Of a stretch of DNA of 64,000 nt, positions 1 to 7,178 are shown one piece after another (within the stretch, counting starts at the first letter, position 1; the number at the start of each line of letters is the position of its first letter). Position numbers and translations under genes: made by a program. The notes beneath the pieces were generated by a model. That model was not told the origin of the DNA, ran no database searches, and saw nothing but the letters and a program-made list of their open reading frames with translations. Source of the stretch: Algiphilus sp. (lineage in GTDB: Bacteria > Pseudomonadota > Gammaproteobacteria > Nevskiales > Nevskiaceae); the NCBI RefSeq assembly GCF_023145115.1, contig NZ_JAGLEJ010000020.1, positions 1-64,000 of the forward strand, read 5' to 3'.

Positions 1-3000
1 CCGGAGATAGAAGGGGCCAGCTCATAACTCCCCCTGTCTCAACCGGCGGCGGCGGCTCATCGCCGCCCCAGCCGGCGATGCGCTCATTGAACCACCCGGC
101 GGCATGCTCGATGCCCTGGCTGGTGGCGTCCACCGCGCCCTCGTAGGCGGACCAGAAGCCGCGCTCGGCGCTGTCTGCGCCGTCCCGCGCGGTTTCGCGC
201 CAGGTGCCTTCATCGGCGAGATCCGCCGGCCGCTCGGTGCGCTCCATCGCCGCGCTCTCGTAATGATTCATCTCCAGCTCATTGCTGTGATGCCAGAGCT
301 GCGCCACGTGATCGAGGGCGGCTTCGCGGGTGTCGGCGTCCCACTGCGATGGATCGCCGAAACGGTCGATCGCCGAGTCCTGCGCACCCGTCAGGTTCTC
401 GCGCACCGTATCGGCCATGCCGGTGATAATCGGGTCCTGCGACGCACCATCTTCGGTTGTCACCCCGGACCCCACGTTGAGCCCGGCGATCTTGGCGGGC
501 AATGAGCCCTCTACGCCATCACGCTCGAATCTCGCCGCGTTCGCATCGAGATCCAGGCCCTCTCCTTCCATGCGCTCCGCGTAGGTTCTGGCGAGCATCT
601 GGAAATCGCTGCGTTCAAGGTCGTGCAGCGGGTCGCCGTTCAGCACGTCCTTGAGCGTCTCGACCGCTGTGTCATTGCGCAGATACAGCGGATCGATGAT
701 CTGCTCGCTGTCGCCGTAGCTGGTGCGGTCGGTGTAGTCCTGCGTGGCGCTGTAGTCCACCCGCGTGGAGGCACCGACCTGGCCTTCGGACAGGGCGTTG
801 AACTGCGCCGCGCCGGCGGTGCCGTCCGGCCCCATCGGGAAGCTCACACTGCCGTCGCGGCTCTCCATCATGGCCATCTGGCCGGCGCTCAGCGCGCCCT
901 GGTCACCGAGATACTGCATGAGCCCATCGCGGGTCTCATCGGTGACCGGCATGGTGATGCGCGCGCCTTCCTTGGCTTGCTCAATCTGCACGCGATCCTG
1001 GATGCTCTGTGGATCCATGCCGAGATTGCTGGCCAGCGTGGCTGCCGCACCCGCCCGGCCGAACTGGCTGGCCACGTCCTGGCGCGCGCTTTGCTCGATA
1101 CCGCCGGCGAGATCCCCGCCCGCGGCGGCTTCGGTGAAGCGTGCCCGCTCCACGTCATAGCCGCGCCCGGCAAAAGCGGCCTGCTCCATGTCGGCGGTGC
1201 CGTATTCCTCGGCCGCCTGCACGGTGCCGCCGGCGCTCGTGAAGCTGCTGATCCCCTCACCGGTGCCGGTGCGGCTGCCCGCGCCCGGCCCGAAGCTGTC
1301 GATGGTCTGCGCCGCCGCCCCGCCGCGCTCGGCCCCGATCGCCGCTTCGGTCCGTGCGACTTCGGTGGCGCCCCCGGCGCCGAATTGCGTTGAGGCGGCC
1401 TGCAAGCCTTCCACGCGGCCCAGCGTGCCGGCGGTGTCCGCAGCACCCGCGGCCATGAAGGAACCGCCGCCGAGCTGACGCTCGTCGATGTACTGATTGG
1501 CAGCGCCAAAGCCGCGCACGGCATCCATGCCGCCCCCCACGCCCATGGAGGCCGCTCCAAAGCCCTGTGCGGCCGCTGCGGCGGCCGCAGGGGCACCGAA
1601 CAAGCTTCGGCTCATGCCGGCCTGTTCCTCGGGCAGCATGGACTGCCGGCCGGCCTGCTCACCCAGGCCCTCGATGCGGCCCTGGAACTGCCCGGCCAGG
1701 CTGGCCAGGGCGAAGCCGCCGACCTTGAAGATGCCGTAGGACAGCACCGTGGCCATCATCAGCGCCACGCCGCGGCCCTTGCCGTAGGTGGCCAGCGCCT
1801 TCACCGCGCCTTCGGGCGTCATCAGGATGGCCTGCACGCCGAAGTTGTTGCGGGCAATCTCGCGCCAGGCGTCCAGCGTCATATCGCGCAGCATCTGGTG
1901 GGCGATGCCGTCGCTGATGCCCCACAGCGTCACCCACAGCAGCAAGCCGGCCATCATCACGATGGCCGGGCCGATCAGCGGTGTGACGATCAGCACCAGC
2001 ATGATCGGCGCCAGGCCCAGCACCACTGCGAGCATGAAGGCCCGGATCTTGGGCACCCATTCGTTGAGCGCTTCGGCCGCGCCCAGACCCTCGGCCATGG
2101 CCGCGCGCGAGCTCAGGGTGCGCACGCTGCGCTGGTAGTCGTCGCTGTTGAGCGCCTTGGCGGTGGCCTCGGCCAGCACCACCGAGCGCAGAAAGGGCAG
2201 CTCGTTGCCGATCGGCACCTCATAGAGCAGCGCCGTGTCCTGGAGCGCCGTGCGACATTGCGCGTCCTGCGCGCCGTCGCTCATGTTGAAGCCGGCCTGC
2301 TCGCAGATGCTCTCGGTCATCGCGGCGAAGGTGCTGGGATCCGTCAGCCGGGCCTGCAGGCCATTGGTCCCGCTCCAGGCCTCCCGGCAGGTGCGCAGCT
2401 CGCCCTCGTCATTGCCGGGCGGGTAGTACATCGTCGAGACGATGTTGTGCTGCCACTCGGCAAAGGAGTCCATGAGATCGGTGCTGTCGTGCATCAGCCG
2501 CTGGCGCATGTTGCCGCCATCGGATGCGCCCATGGCCAACCGGCCGCAGGACAGGTAGTACTCGATGGCGCTCTGCTGGAGATACCAATCCTCCACGTCG
2601 CTGCTCACCGCGGCCTTGGCCAGGCTGAACTCCAGCGGCCCCCCGACCTCGGCGAAGGTCACCCCGGCTGAGGCGGTGTCCACCACATCGATCATCGCGC
2701 GCTCGATCTTGTTGAGCACGCCCGCCACCACCAGCACCAGCACGGGCACCCCGCCCACCGGCTCATAGCCGTTGCGCACGGGATCAAACACGTGGACGGT
2801 GCCCGTGGGGATCACCGCGCCCTTGAACACGGCCACGCCGATCAGCAGCGGCATGAAATAGCTGCGCGGGTCGCTCTCCTGGCCGCTCAGGCCCTTGTAG
2901 GCCATGCGCCCGGCGCCCAGCACCAGGCCGAGGGCGGCGAGAATGCCGGCGATGATGAGGATGCGGTTGTCGCTGAAGATCAGCGCCAGCCGCTGGAACG

Positions 3001-3103
3001 CTCCCACGGTTTCCTCGAAACCGTTGTAGGTGTAGAAGTCCATTTCCACTGCCATCGCCGGCAGCGGCGCCAACCAGAGCAGCAGACCCGAGAGCCGGCG
3101 CAT
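1..3103 (-). CDS. traG: conjugal transfer mating-pair stabilization protein TraG (partial, C-terminus off the window)
   Basis: The frame is open from ATG at 3103 to the window edge, giving 1034 codons without a stop. That already exceeds the F-plasmid TraG (about 938 residues) and is closer to the longer SXT/R391-type TraG. The N-terminus is a signal-anchor-like segment followed by FYTYNGFEETVGAFQRLALI, a TraG_N-type start, and then several membrane segments (roughly residues 45-65, 85-125, 355-395 and 445-467). The rest is a long soluble region rich in Ala and Gly, probably periplasmic. In the F system TraG acts in pilus assembly with its N-terminal part and in mating-pair stabilization and entry exclusion with its C-terminal part. 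The start lies 4 bp after the traH stop, so the two genes are co-transcribed. Confidence 0.9.
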   Translation of the reverse strand, partial: MRRLSGLLLWLAPLPAMAVEMDFYTYNGFEETVGAFQRLALIFSDNRILIIAGILAALGLVLGAGRMAYKGLSGQESDPRSYFMPLLIGVAVFKGAVIPTGTVHVFDPVRNGYEPVGGVPVLVLVVAGVLNKIERAMIDVVDTASAGVTFAEVGGPLEFSLAKAAVSSDVEDWYLQQSAIEYYLSCGRLAMGASDGGNMRQRLMHDSTDLMDSFAEWQHNIVSTMYYPPGNDEGELRTCREAWSGTNGLQARLTDPSTFAAMTESICEQAGFNMSDGAQDAQCRTALQDTALLYEVPIGNELPFLRSVVLAEATAKALNSDDYQRSVRTLSSRAAMAEGLGAAEALNEWVPKIRAFMLAVVLGLAPIMLVLIVTPLIGPAIVMMAGLLLWVTLWGISDGIAHQMLRDMTLDAWREIARNNFGVQAILMTPEGAVKALATYGKGRGVALMMATVLSYGIFKVGGFALASLAGQFQGRIEGLGEQAGRQSMLPEEQAGMSRSLFGAPAAAAAAAQGFGAASMGVGGGMDAVRGFGAANQYIDERQLGGGSFMAAGAADTAGTLGRVEGLQAASTQFGAGGATEVARTEAAIGAERGGAAAQTIDSFGPGAGSRTGTGEGISSFTSAGGTVQAAEEYGTADMEQAAFAGRGYDVERARFTEAAAGGDLAGGIEQSARQDVASQFGRAGAAATLASNLGMDPQSIQDRVQIEQAKEGARITMPVTDETRDGLMQYLGDQGALSAGQMAMMESRDGSVSFPMGPDGTAGAAQFNALSEGQVGASTRVDYSATQDYTDRTSYGDSEQIIDPLYLRNDTAVETLKDVLNGDPLHDLERSDFQMLARTYAERMEGEGLDLDANAARFERDGVEGSLPAKIAGLNVGSGVTTEDGASQDPIITGMADTVRENLTGAQDSAIDRFGDPSQWDADTREAALDHVAQLWHHSNELEMNHYESAAMERTERPADLADEGTWRETARDGADSAERGFWSAYEGAVDATSQGIEHAAGWFNERIAGWGGDEPPPPVETGGVMSWPLLSP

Positions 3104-3107
3104 CGCG

Positions 3108-4493
3108 CTACTCCTGGGTGAGGCTCAGCCGGTTCAGGCGGCGCTCGTAGTCCGCCTGAAAGGCACGCGTGGCCGCCAGCTGACCCTGCAGCTCCTTGAG
3201 GTAGCCCCGCCAGCCGTTGCGCGCCTCCAGCGCCAGCTCGCCGATGCGCGGCTCCAGGCGTTTGACGGCTTCCGTCCCTTCCTTGACCAAGCCTGCCTGG
3301 CACCTCGTGCCGGCGCCGCTCGACGTACTCGCATCGGCCTCGACCTCATTGGCCTTGCTGATCGCAAAGCGCAGCACATCCCACAGATCAATGAGCATGC
3401 GGTAGCTCACCGCATAGCCCACCGGCTCGGCCAGCACATCGACCATCGCCTCGGTGTTGCGCTTTACCACGCTGTCGGACAGCAGCCGCAGCACCGGGAA
3501 ACCGGCGGCATTGATGAACGCGATTTCCTCCGCCGAGAGATTCGGATTACCGCCAGTGTTCTCGATCTTGGTCGCGATGGCCTGCAGCCGATCAGCCACG
3601 CTCTCGCGCACCGGCCGCATGCCGCTCGGGCTGCAATTATCGTCGGCGTCCTTCTCCAGCACGTTGCCGGCGAAGAAGTCGGCACCGCTGACCTGCTCGT
3701 TGGCCGAGCAGGCCGTCATCTCATCGACCTGGAACTGACGCTGCGTCTCGTTGTAGGTGATGCGCACATCCCCGACCAGCCCGCGCATGAGATCCGCGAA
3801 CTCGTGCATGCCCACCAGCTCGGTGGCGTTGCGCAGCACGCTGCCATCGGTGAAGACATCCTGGAAGACCTGGGGGCAATCCTTGATGGCCATCTCCAGG
3901 TTATCGGGCGCCTTGCCCTGGGCGGCCTGCACGTCCTCCTGCATGTCCTGGCTGTTCTTGGACAAGCCCTCGCCGAGCAGGAAGTCGGCGCCGGCTTCGC
4001 TGGCCATCTCGCGCATGACGTTCTTGTCCTCGCCCACCGCCATCACCAGGCGCTTGGCCATGCGGCAATCGTTGATCTGCATCGAGTTGAGCTGATCGGC
4101 GATCGCCGTGAGCGTGTTCATGGTGTCCTTGCACTGCTGGCAGTACTGCGACATGGCCATGTCGAAGGCAAAGGCCGGTGCGGCCTGAATGATCCGCTCG
4201 AACTTCTCGACGATGTACTCAGCATCGAGAAAGCTCAGGCCGCCGCCGAACAGATCGATGCCGCCGCAGCCGACTTCCATGCGCGGCGGTGTGGCGGTGA
4301 CCAGCGGGTCGTTGGACATCCGCCAGCGCCCCGAGAAGCCGCCGGCGGTGTAGAAGCCGCGCTGCTGGTTCTTGTAGCTGCCGCTGCTCGTGCTCGTCGA
4401 CTGGTCGAACCAGTCGTCGGCCCAATCAGCCATCGACACCGCCGGCATCGCCATGCCGGCCACCATTGTTGCGATCACCATTGCTTTTTTCAT
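3108..4493 (-). CDS. traH: conjugal transfer pilus assembly protein TraH
   Basis: This 461-residue protein matches the length of F TraH (about 458). It has a cleavable signal peptide ending near AVSMA, a Cys around residue 77 and a CQQC pair near residue 120, which suggests periplasmic disulphide chemistry. A predicted helical C-terminal third follows. TraH is a periplasmic F-pilus assembly factor that works with TraF, TraW, TrbC and TraG at the outer membrane. The ATG at 4493 is preferred because GAGG lies 5 nt upstream. A GTG one codon earlier (4496) is too close to that site. traG follows after 4 bp, the standard traH-traG order of F-like systems. Confidence 0.93.
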   Translation of the reverse strand: MKKAMVIATMVAGMAMPAVSMADWADDWFDQSTSTSSGSYKNQQRGFYTAGGFSGRWRMSNDPLVTATPPRMEVGCGGIDLFGGGLSFLDAEYIVEKFERIIQAAPAFAFDMAMSQYCQQCKDTMNTLTAIADQLNSMQINDCRMAKRLVMAVGEDKNVMREMASEAGADFLLGEGLSKNSQDMQEDVQAAQGKAPDNLEMAIKDCPQVFQDVFTDGSVLRNATELVGMHEFADLMRGLVGDVRITYNETQRQFQVDEMTACSANEQVSGADFFAGNVLEKDADDNCSPSGMRPVRESVADRLQAIATKIENTGGNPNLSAEEIAFINAAGFPVLRLLSDSVVKRNTEAMVDVLAEPVGYAVSYRMLIDLWDVLRFAISKANEVEADASTSSGAGTRCQAGLVKEGTEAVKRLEPRIGELALEARNGWRGYLKELQGQLAATRAFQADYERRLNRLSLTQE

Positions 4494-4535
4494 CACTGCC
4501 TCGCTTGCGGGTCCAGGACCGTGCCCGCCTCGTCC

Positions 4536-5174
4536 TCATGCAACCGGCCCACGCTGTCCAGCGATCCGGGATACGGCGGCGTCGACCCATCGCGTGGGCT
4601 CTCGGATCGAGCCAGACCGCATCCCCTCGGCGAGCTCTCCCACGACTCGCTGCTGCTCCTCAGGCGCGAGATCGCGCAGCGCTGCGGCGACCGCACGTTG
4701 GTCCTCGGCGCTCATACATGTCCGCGCCGCAGCCGGCGAACTCACCTTCGCGCGCGCGCGCGCGGGTTCCTTTGATTGTTCTTTTGGTGGTTCTGGGGGT
4801 GACATGGGTGTCACCCCCGAGGGTGTCACTGCTGACACCCTCCCCCTGCCACTGGTGTCACTCTCCCTGCGAGACTGCGGTGGGGAGGGTGTCAATTTGA
4901 CGCCCTCCCTTGCGAGGGCGAGTTGGTATGCGTTGGAGGTTGTCCTCCCGGCCAAAGTGGTGCGCGACGACCGCGCCAGGTATCCGTCCTGTTCCAGCTT
5001 TCGTAGAACGCGCTGCGCAGTGCGTGTACCGACGCAGCACTTCTTCGCGATCGTGCGTATGGATGGCCATGCCAATCCATCATCGTCGGCGATATCGCAG
5101 ATCGCCATCAGCACGAGCTTTTGCGTAGGCGGCAGTGACTGCGCCCACCCCCAATGCATGGCACGGATGGACAT
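4536..5174 (-). CDS. helix-turn-helix protein, replication-initiator-like
   Basis: This 212-residue protein has an N-terminal winged-helix region (about residues 12-75). It contains LPPTQKLVLMAICDIAD, then WPSIRTIAKKCCVGTRTAQR as the recognition helix, then LEQDGYL as the wing start, which resembles HTH_36 and plasmid Rep N-terminal domains. A Thr/Pro-rich linker (about residues 95-140) and an acidic helical tail follow. The DNA that encodes the linker contains the dyad array at 4795-4909, an arrangement seen where an initiator or repressor binds within its own gene. It lies 12 bp after the AlpA-like gene and upstream of traH on the same strand. A role in element replication or control of transfer genes is inference; no catalytic domain is visible. 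Confidence 0.75.
   Translation of the reverse strand: MSIRAMHWGWAQSLPPTQKLVLMAICDIADDDGLAWPSIRTIAKKCCVGTRTAQRVLRKLEQDGYLARSSRTTLAGRTTSNAYQLALAREGVKLTPSPPQSRRESDTSGRGRVSAVTPSGVTPMSPPEPPKEQSKEPARARAKVSSPAAARTCMSAEDQRAVAAALRDLAPEEQQRVVGELAEGMRSGSIREPTRWVDAAVSRIAGQRGPVA
4795..4909. repeat. array of three GGGTGTCA dyads inside the HTH gene
   Basis: Two 24-bp dyads lie exactly end to end. At 4795-4818 the arms are GGGGGTGACA and TGTCACCCCC around TGGG. At 4819-4842 the arms are GAGGGTGTCA and TGACACCCTC around CTGC. Both have perfect 10-bp arms and 4-nt spacers. A third at 4883-4909 has 13-bp arms around one base, with a single mismatch. Another isolated GGTGTCAC sits at 4854-4861. GGTGTCA or its complement therefore occurs five times in 88 bp. 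All of it is coding sequence of the HTH protein. It resembles iterons, an operator or centromere array, or single-strand hairpins. Confidence 0.8.
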
Positions 5175-5186
5175 GCCAGCTCCAGG

Positions 5187-5447
5187 CTAGCGAGCGCCGC
5201 CAATCCGCGACCGGGACACCGGCTGCCCGAGAGTGGCAATCCGAGCTGCCTCTGCCTCCGCCTGCGCGCGCAGCCAGCGCGATACCTCACCGCGGACCCA
5301 CCTTAGTGGGCGTGTCCGCCATGCCGGCGGCACGCGCTCCGGATCCCGCGAGCGGAGCGTCAATATCGTCGCCGGCGAGAGGCCGAGCATTGAGGCCAGC
5401 CGGGCGAGGTCAATCACCTCATCGTCATCGTCTCGGTCCATCCGCAT
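5187..5447 (-). CDS. AlpA-like small DNA-binding protein
   Basis: This 86-residue protein begins with an acidic stretch and then has a helix-turn-helix, IDLARLASMLGLSPATI, followed by a basic segment with the RWVRGEVSRWLRAQ signature. That signature is usual in AlpA/MerR-like excisionase and prophage regulators, where the Trp-containing segment ends the wing. It sits 12 bp before the initiator-like gene and near the integrase. This suggests it controls excision or the downstream genes, but no target site is proven. The dyads at 5645-5678 upstream are the obvious candidates. Confidence 0.7.
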   Translation of the reverse strand: MRMDRDDDDEVIDLARLASMLGLSPATILTLRSRDPERVPPAWRTRPLRWVRGEVSRWLRAQAEAEAARIATLGQPVSRSRIGGAR

Positions 5448-5518
5448 TGCCTTGCCTACCTTTGTTCCGCATTGCGGAGATCCTAGCAGCAGGCGCAGGC
5501 ATATATTTGCTTACAAAT

Positions 5519-5533
5519 CAGCGATTTACGCTG
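5519..5533. repeat. 5-bp dyad CAGCG-N5-CGCTG
   Basis: CAGCG and CGCTG flank ATTTA in the AT-richer intergenic region upstream of the AlpA-like gene, 72 bp before its start. It may be an operator, but the arms are short and chance is possible. Confidence 0.4.
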
Positions 5534-5623
5534 CACCTTTACGGGTTTGTTCACAGACCGCGCTTGGTGCATGAACAATCACGCGGGCGCGTCACGTCAA
5601 AACGCACGCGTTGCCGACAAGTT

Positions 5624-5635
5624 CGCAAATTTGCG
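5624..5635. repeat. 12-bp perfect palindrome
   Basis: CGCAAATTTGCG is a perfect palindrome 10 bp before the ACCG/CGGT repeats in the same control region. It could be a binding site for a dimeric regulator of the element. Confidence 0.45.
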
Positions 5636-5644
5636 CGCCCGGCT

Positions 5645-5678
5645 ACCGATGAACGGTATTAATTAACCGATAAACGGT
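5645..5678. promoter_or_regulatory. paired 13-bp operator-like repeats
   Basis: ACCGATGAACGGT (5645-5657) and ACCGATAAACGGT (5666-5678) differ by one base. Each is itself a dyad, ACCG-N5-CGGT, and they are offset by exactly 21 bp, two turns of the helix, across an AT-rich spacer (ATTAATTA). They lie about 200 bp upstream of the AlpA-like gene. Same-face spacing argues for cooperative binding of two regulator dimers. Apart from the dyads listed separately, the rest of 5448-5727 shows no gene. Confidence 0.65.
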
Positions 5679-5727
5679 GCTTCGGGGGACTGCGCTGATT
5701 CTCGGCGCGTTAGGTCCTCGAAAAGTA

Positions 5728-5803
5728 TGGCGCCCCGGGTAGGAATCGAACCTACGACCCCGCGCTTAGGAGGCGCGCGCTCTATCCGCTGAGCTACCGG
5801 GGC
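5728..5803 (-). tRNA. tRNA-Arg(CCT)
   Basis: A complete cloverleaf can be drawn: acceptor GCCCCGG/CCGGGGC, anticodon loop CTCCTAA (anticodon CCT), T-arm GTAGG-TTCGATT-CCTAC, G discriminator and an encoded CCA. It lies inside the conjugative element, 3 bp after the integrase stop codon, on the same strand. It shares only the anticodon stem-loop core CGCCTCCTAAGCG and the T-loop region with the tRNA-Arg remnant at 7105-7152, so it is a different Arg(CCT) gene, apparently cargo. A role in compensating for integration into the host tRNA is inference. Confidence 0.93.
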
Positions 5804-5806
5804 GGG

Positions 5807-7018
5807 CTACTTTTGGTGGCGAAGGTACTCCAGCTCCTTGAGGATCGCAGCGAGCTGCACTTCAACGGCTGCATCACTGGACTCCGGCGCGAGAAGCGTT
5901 TCCATGCGCTTGCCGATTTGCTCGGCGCGGAGTTGAGTGTACCGCTTGAGCATATCCAGAGTTTTGTGTCCCGTGATGGCGGATACCTCCATCATGTTCA
6001 GACCCAGCTCGAACAGCCGCGAAGTGCCCTCGTGCCGAAGGTCGTGAAGCGTCAGCTCATCGATTCCGGCACGCGCGCAGGCGCGGCCGAAAGCCTGACT
6101 CACGGAGCTGGGCTCAATGCGGAAGACGCGGCCCTGACGATCGCTCTTGCGTTTCGGCTCCAGCGCCTTGAAGGCTTCGACGGCCCTGGGCGTCAGCGGC
6201 ACTACGCGACGCGTCTTTGCGGTACCCGTCTTGGCCGCACCCGGATCTTCTGCGCGAAGGTGAAGGGTCCGACTTTCATAGTCGATATCCCGCCACTCGA
6301 CCGCCCACAGCTCACCACGACGGGCTGCCGTCTCGATCAGGAGAATGATCGCGTTGCGTAACACCGGATTCCCGCTCGCAGCTGCCAATAGGCGCGACTC
6401 TTCGTCCCCGACAAGGCGACGATCACGGCCATCGCCCTCGGATGGCCGGTCCACGCCGCGCGCTGGATTACCTAACGGAAGGCGATACCCCCAAGCCTTG
6501 GTTGCAACATCGATGACGCGAGACAAGAAGGCCAACTCCTTCTTTACCGTCGATGGCTGGATCATCCGATCCAGCTCGACGGCCTCCGCCTCCTTCGTGC
6601 CTCCCCCGCGACGGCGTCGTTGCTTCAAGCGGGTGTCGCGATACTCACCAACACGCTCGGGTGTCAGCGCCGACAGCGGAATCTGGCCGAGCTCGCGACG
6701 CAGCGGATCGGCACAGCCCTTGGCGGCACGCATGGACTTCAGGGACACGGCGACTTCCCTCATGTAGCGATCCAGGATGGCCCCCACTGTTACGTCCCGG
6801 GAACGTTCTACGCCGAGGGCATCGGCACCGAGCTCGATCAGACGCTCCTGCTCGGCGACCCAGCGCTTGCCTGCGTCCAGATTCTTGAAGGTGCGGGTCA
6901 CTCGCTGGCCGCCGGGAAGCACGACACGAAAGTCGTGGCGGACGTTCAGAGTCCTTTTCGTCCGACCATCCTTGTACGTGGTCAGCGTGTACCATTGACG
7001 CTTCTTGTAGTAAGCCAT
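5807..7018 (-). CDS. int: tyrosine-type site-specific integrase
   Basis: This 403-residue integrase starts at ATG 7018 (MAYYKKRQW). The frame stays open upstream, but only through the attachment site, so longer starts are not credible. The N-terminal half has a basic arm-binding/SAM-like core region. The catalytic domain shows ETAARRGELWAVEW with the first Arg, the strand Lys in GTAKTRRVVPL, LTLHDLRHEG with the His-x-x-Arg, and HKTLDMLKRYTQL with the second His and the nucleophilic Tyr. It should catalyse integration and excision at the tRNA-Arg site. It reads inward from the element's right end, and tRNA-Arg(CCT) follows directly. Direct repeats just upstream may be its arm sites. Confidence 0.95.
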   Translation of the reverse strand: MAYYKKRQWYTLTTYKDGRTKRTLNVRHDFRVVLPGGQRVTRTFKNLDAGKRWVAEQERLIELGADALGVERSRDVTVGAILDRYMREVAVSLKSMRAAKGCADPLRRELGQIPLSALTPERVGEYRDTRLKQRRRRGGGTKEAEAVELDRMIQPSTVKKELAFLSRVIDVATKAWGYRLPLGNPARGVDRPSEGDGRDRRLVGDEESRLLAAASGNPVLRNAIILLIETAARRGELWAVEWRDIDYESRTLHLRAEDPGAAKTGTAKTRRVVPLTPRAVEAFKALEPKRKSDRQGRVFRIEPSSVSQAFGRACARAGIDELTLHDLRHEGTSRLFELGLNMMEVSAITGHKTLDMLKRYTQLRAEQIGKRMETLLAPESSDAAVEVQLAAILKELEYLRHQK

Positions 7019-7023
7019 CCAAT

Positions 7024-7043
7024 GAGCAAATGTAGAGCAAATG
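7024..7043. repeat. direct repeats, possible integrase arm sites
   Basis: GAGCAAATG occurs at 7024-7032 and 7035-7043, an 11-bp period, immediately upstream of the integrase ATG and 60-80 bp from the attachment core. GTAGAG at 7032-7037 and CTCTAC at 7055-7060 form an additional inverted repeat. Phased short repeats beside an att core are typical of arm-type integrase sites, and binding there would also cover the int promoter. Function is inferred from position only. Confidence 0.5.
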
Positions 7044-7104
7044 GACCGGTTGAACTCTACTACAAATAGCCTGTAAAACAGACAGATATAGTCCCCATGG
7101 CGAC

Positions 7105-7152
7105 CGCCTCCTAAGCGATAGGTCGCAGGTTCGACTCCTGCCGGGGACGCCA
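7105..7152 (+). other. att: attachment site: 3' half of a tRNA-Arg(CCT) gene
   Basis: From CGCCTCCTAAGCG onward the sequence reads as the 3' half of a tRNA: anticodon loop CTCCTAA, T-arm GCAGG-TTCGACT-CCTGC, acceptor GGGGAC, G discriminator and CCA at 7150-7152. No D-arm or proper 5' acceptor side precedes it. This is the usual result of integration at the anticodon region of a tRNA gene, with the displaced 3' end left at the far side of the element. The reconstituted full tRNA-Arg should lie at the unseen left end, on the plus strand. Confidence 0.8.
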
Positions 7153-7178
7153 TACGCGACCGGCGCCCGGTTCCCACC

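Larger units (their letters stand above)
1..7152. mobile_element. right end of an integrative conjugative element
   Basis: This segment carries F-type (MPF-F) conjugation genes traG and traH, an initiator-like helix-turn-helix gene, an AlpA-like gene and a tyrosine integrase. It stops at a 3' fragment of a tRNA-Arg gene, immediately before chromosomal gspA. The integrase reads inward from that end, as is usual for elements inserted in tRNA genes. The left end, the relaxase, the coupling protein and most transfer genes lie outside the window, so mobility cannot be judged. That it is an ICE rather than an integrated plasmid is inference. Confidence 0.8.

Noticed and set aside
7091..7152. A possible complete tRNA using GTCCCC at 7091-7096 paired with GGGGAC at 7143-7148
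   Set aside because: The D-arm is missing and the anticodon stem has a mismatch. The 5' pairing is short and best seen as coincidence at an integration junction.
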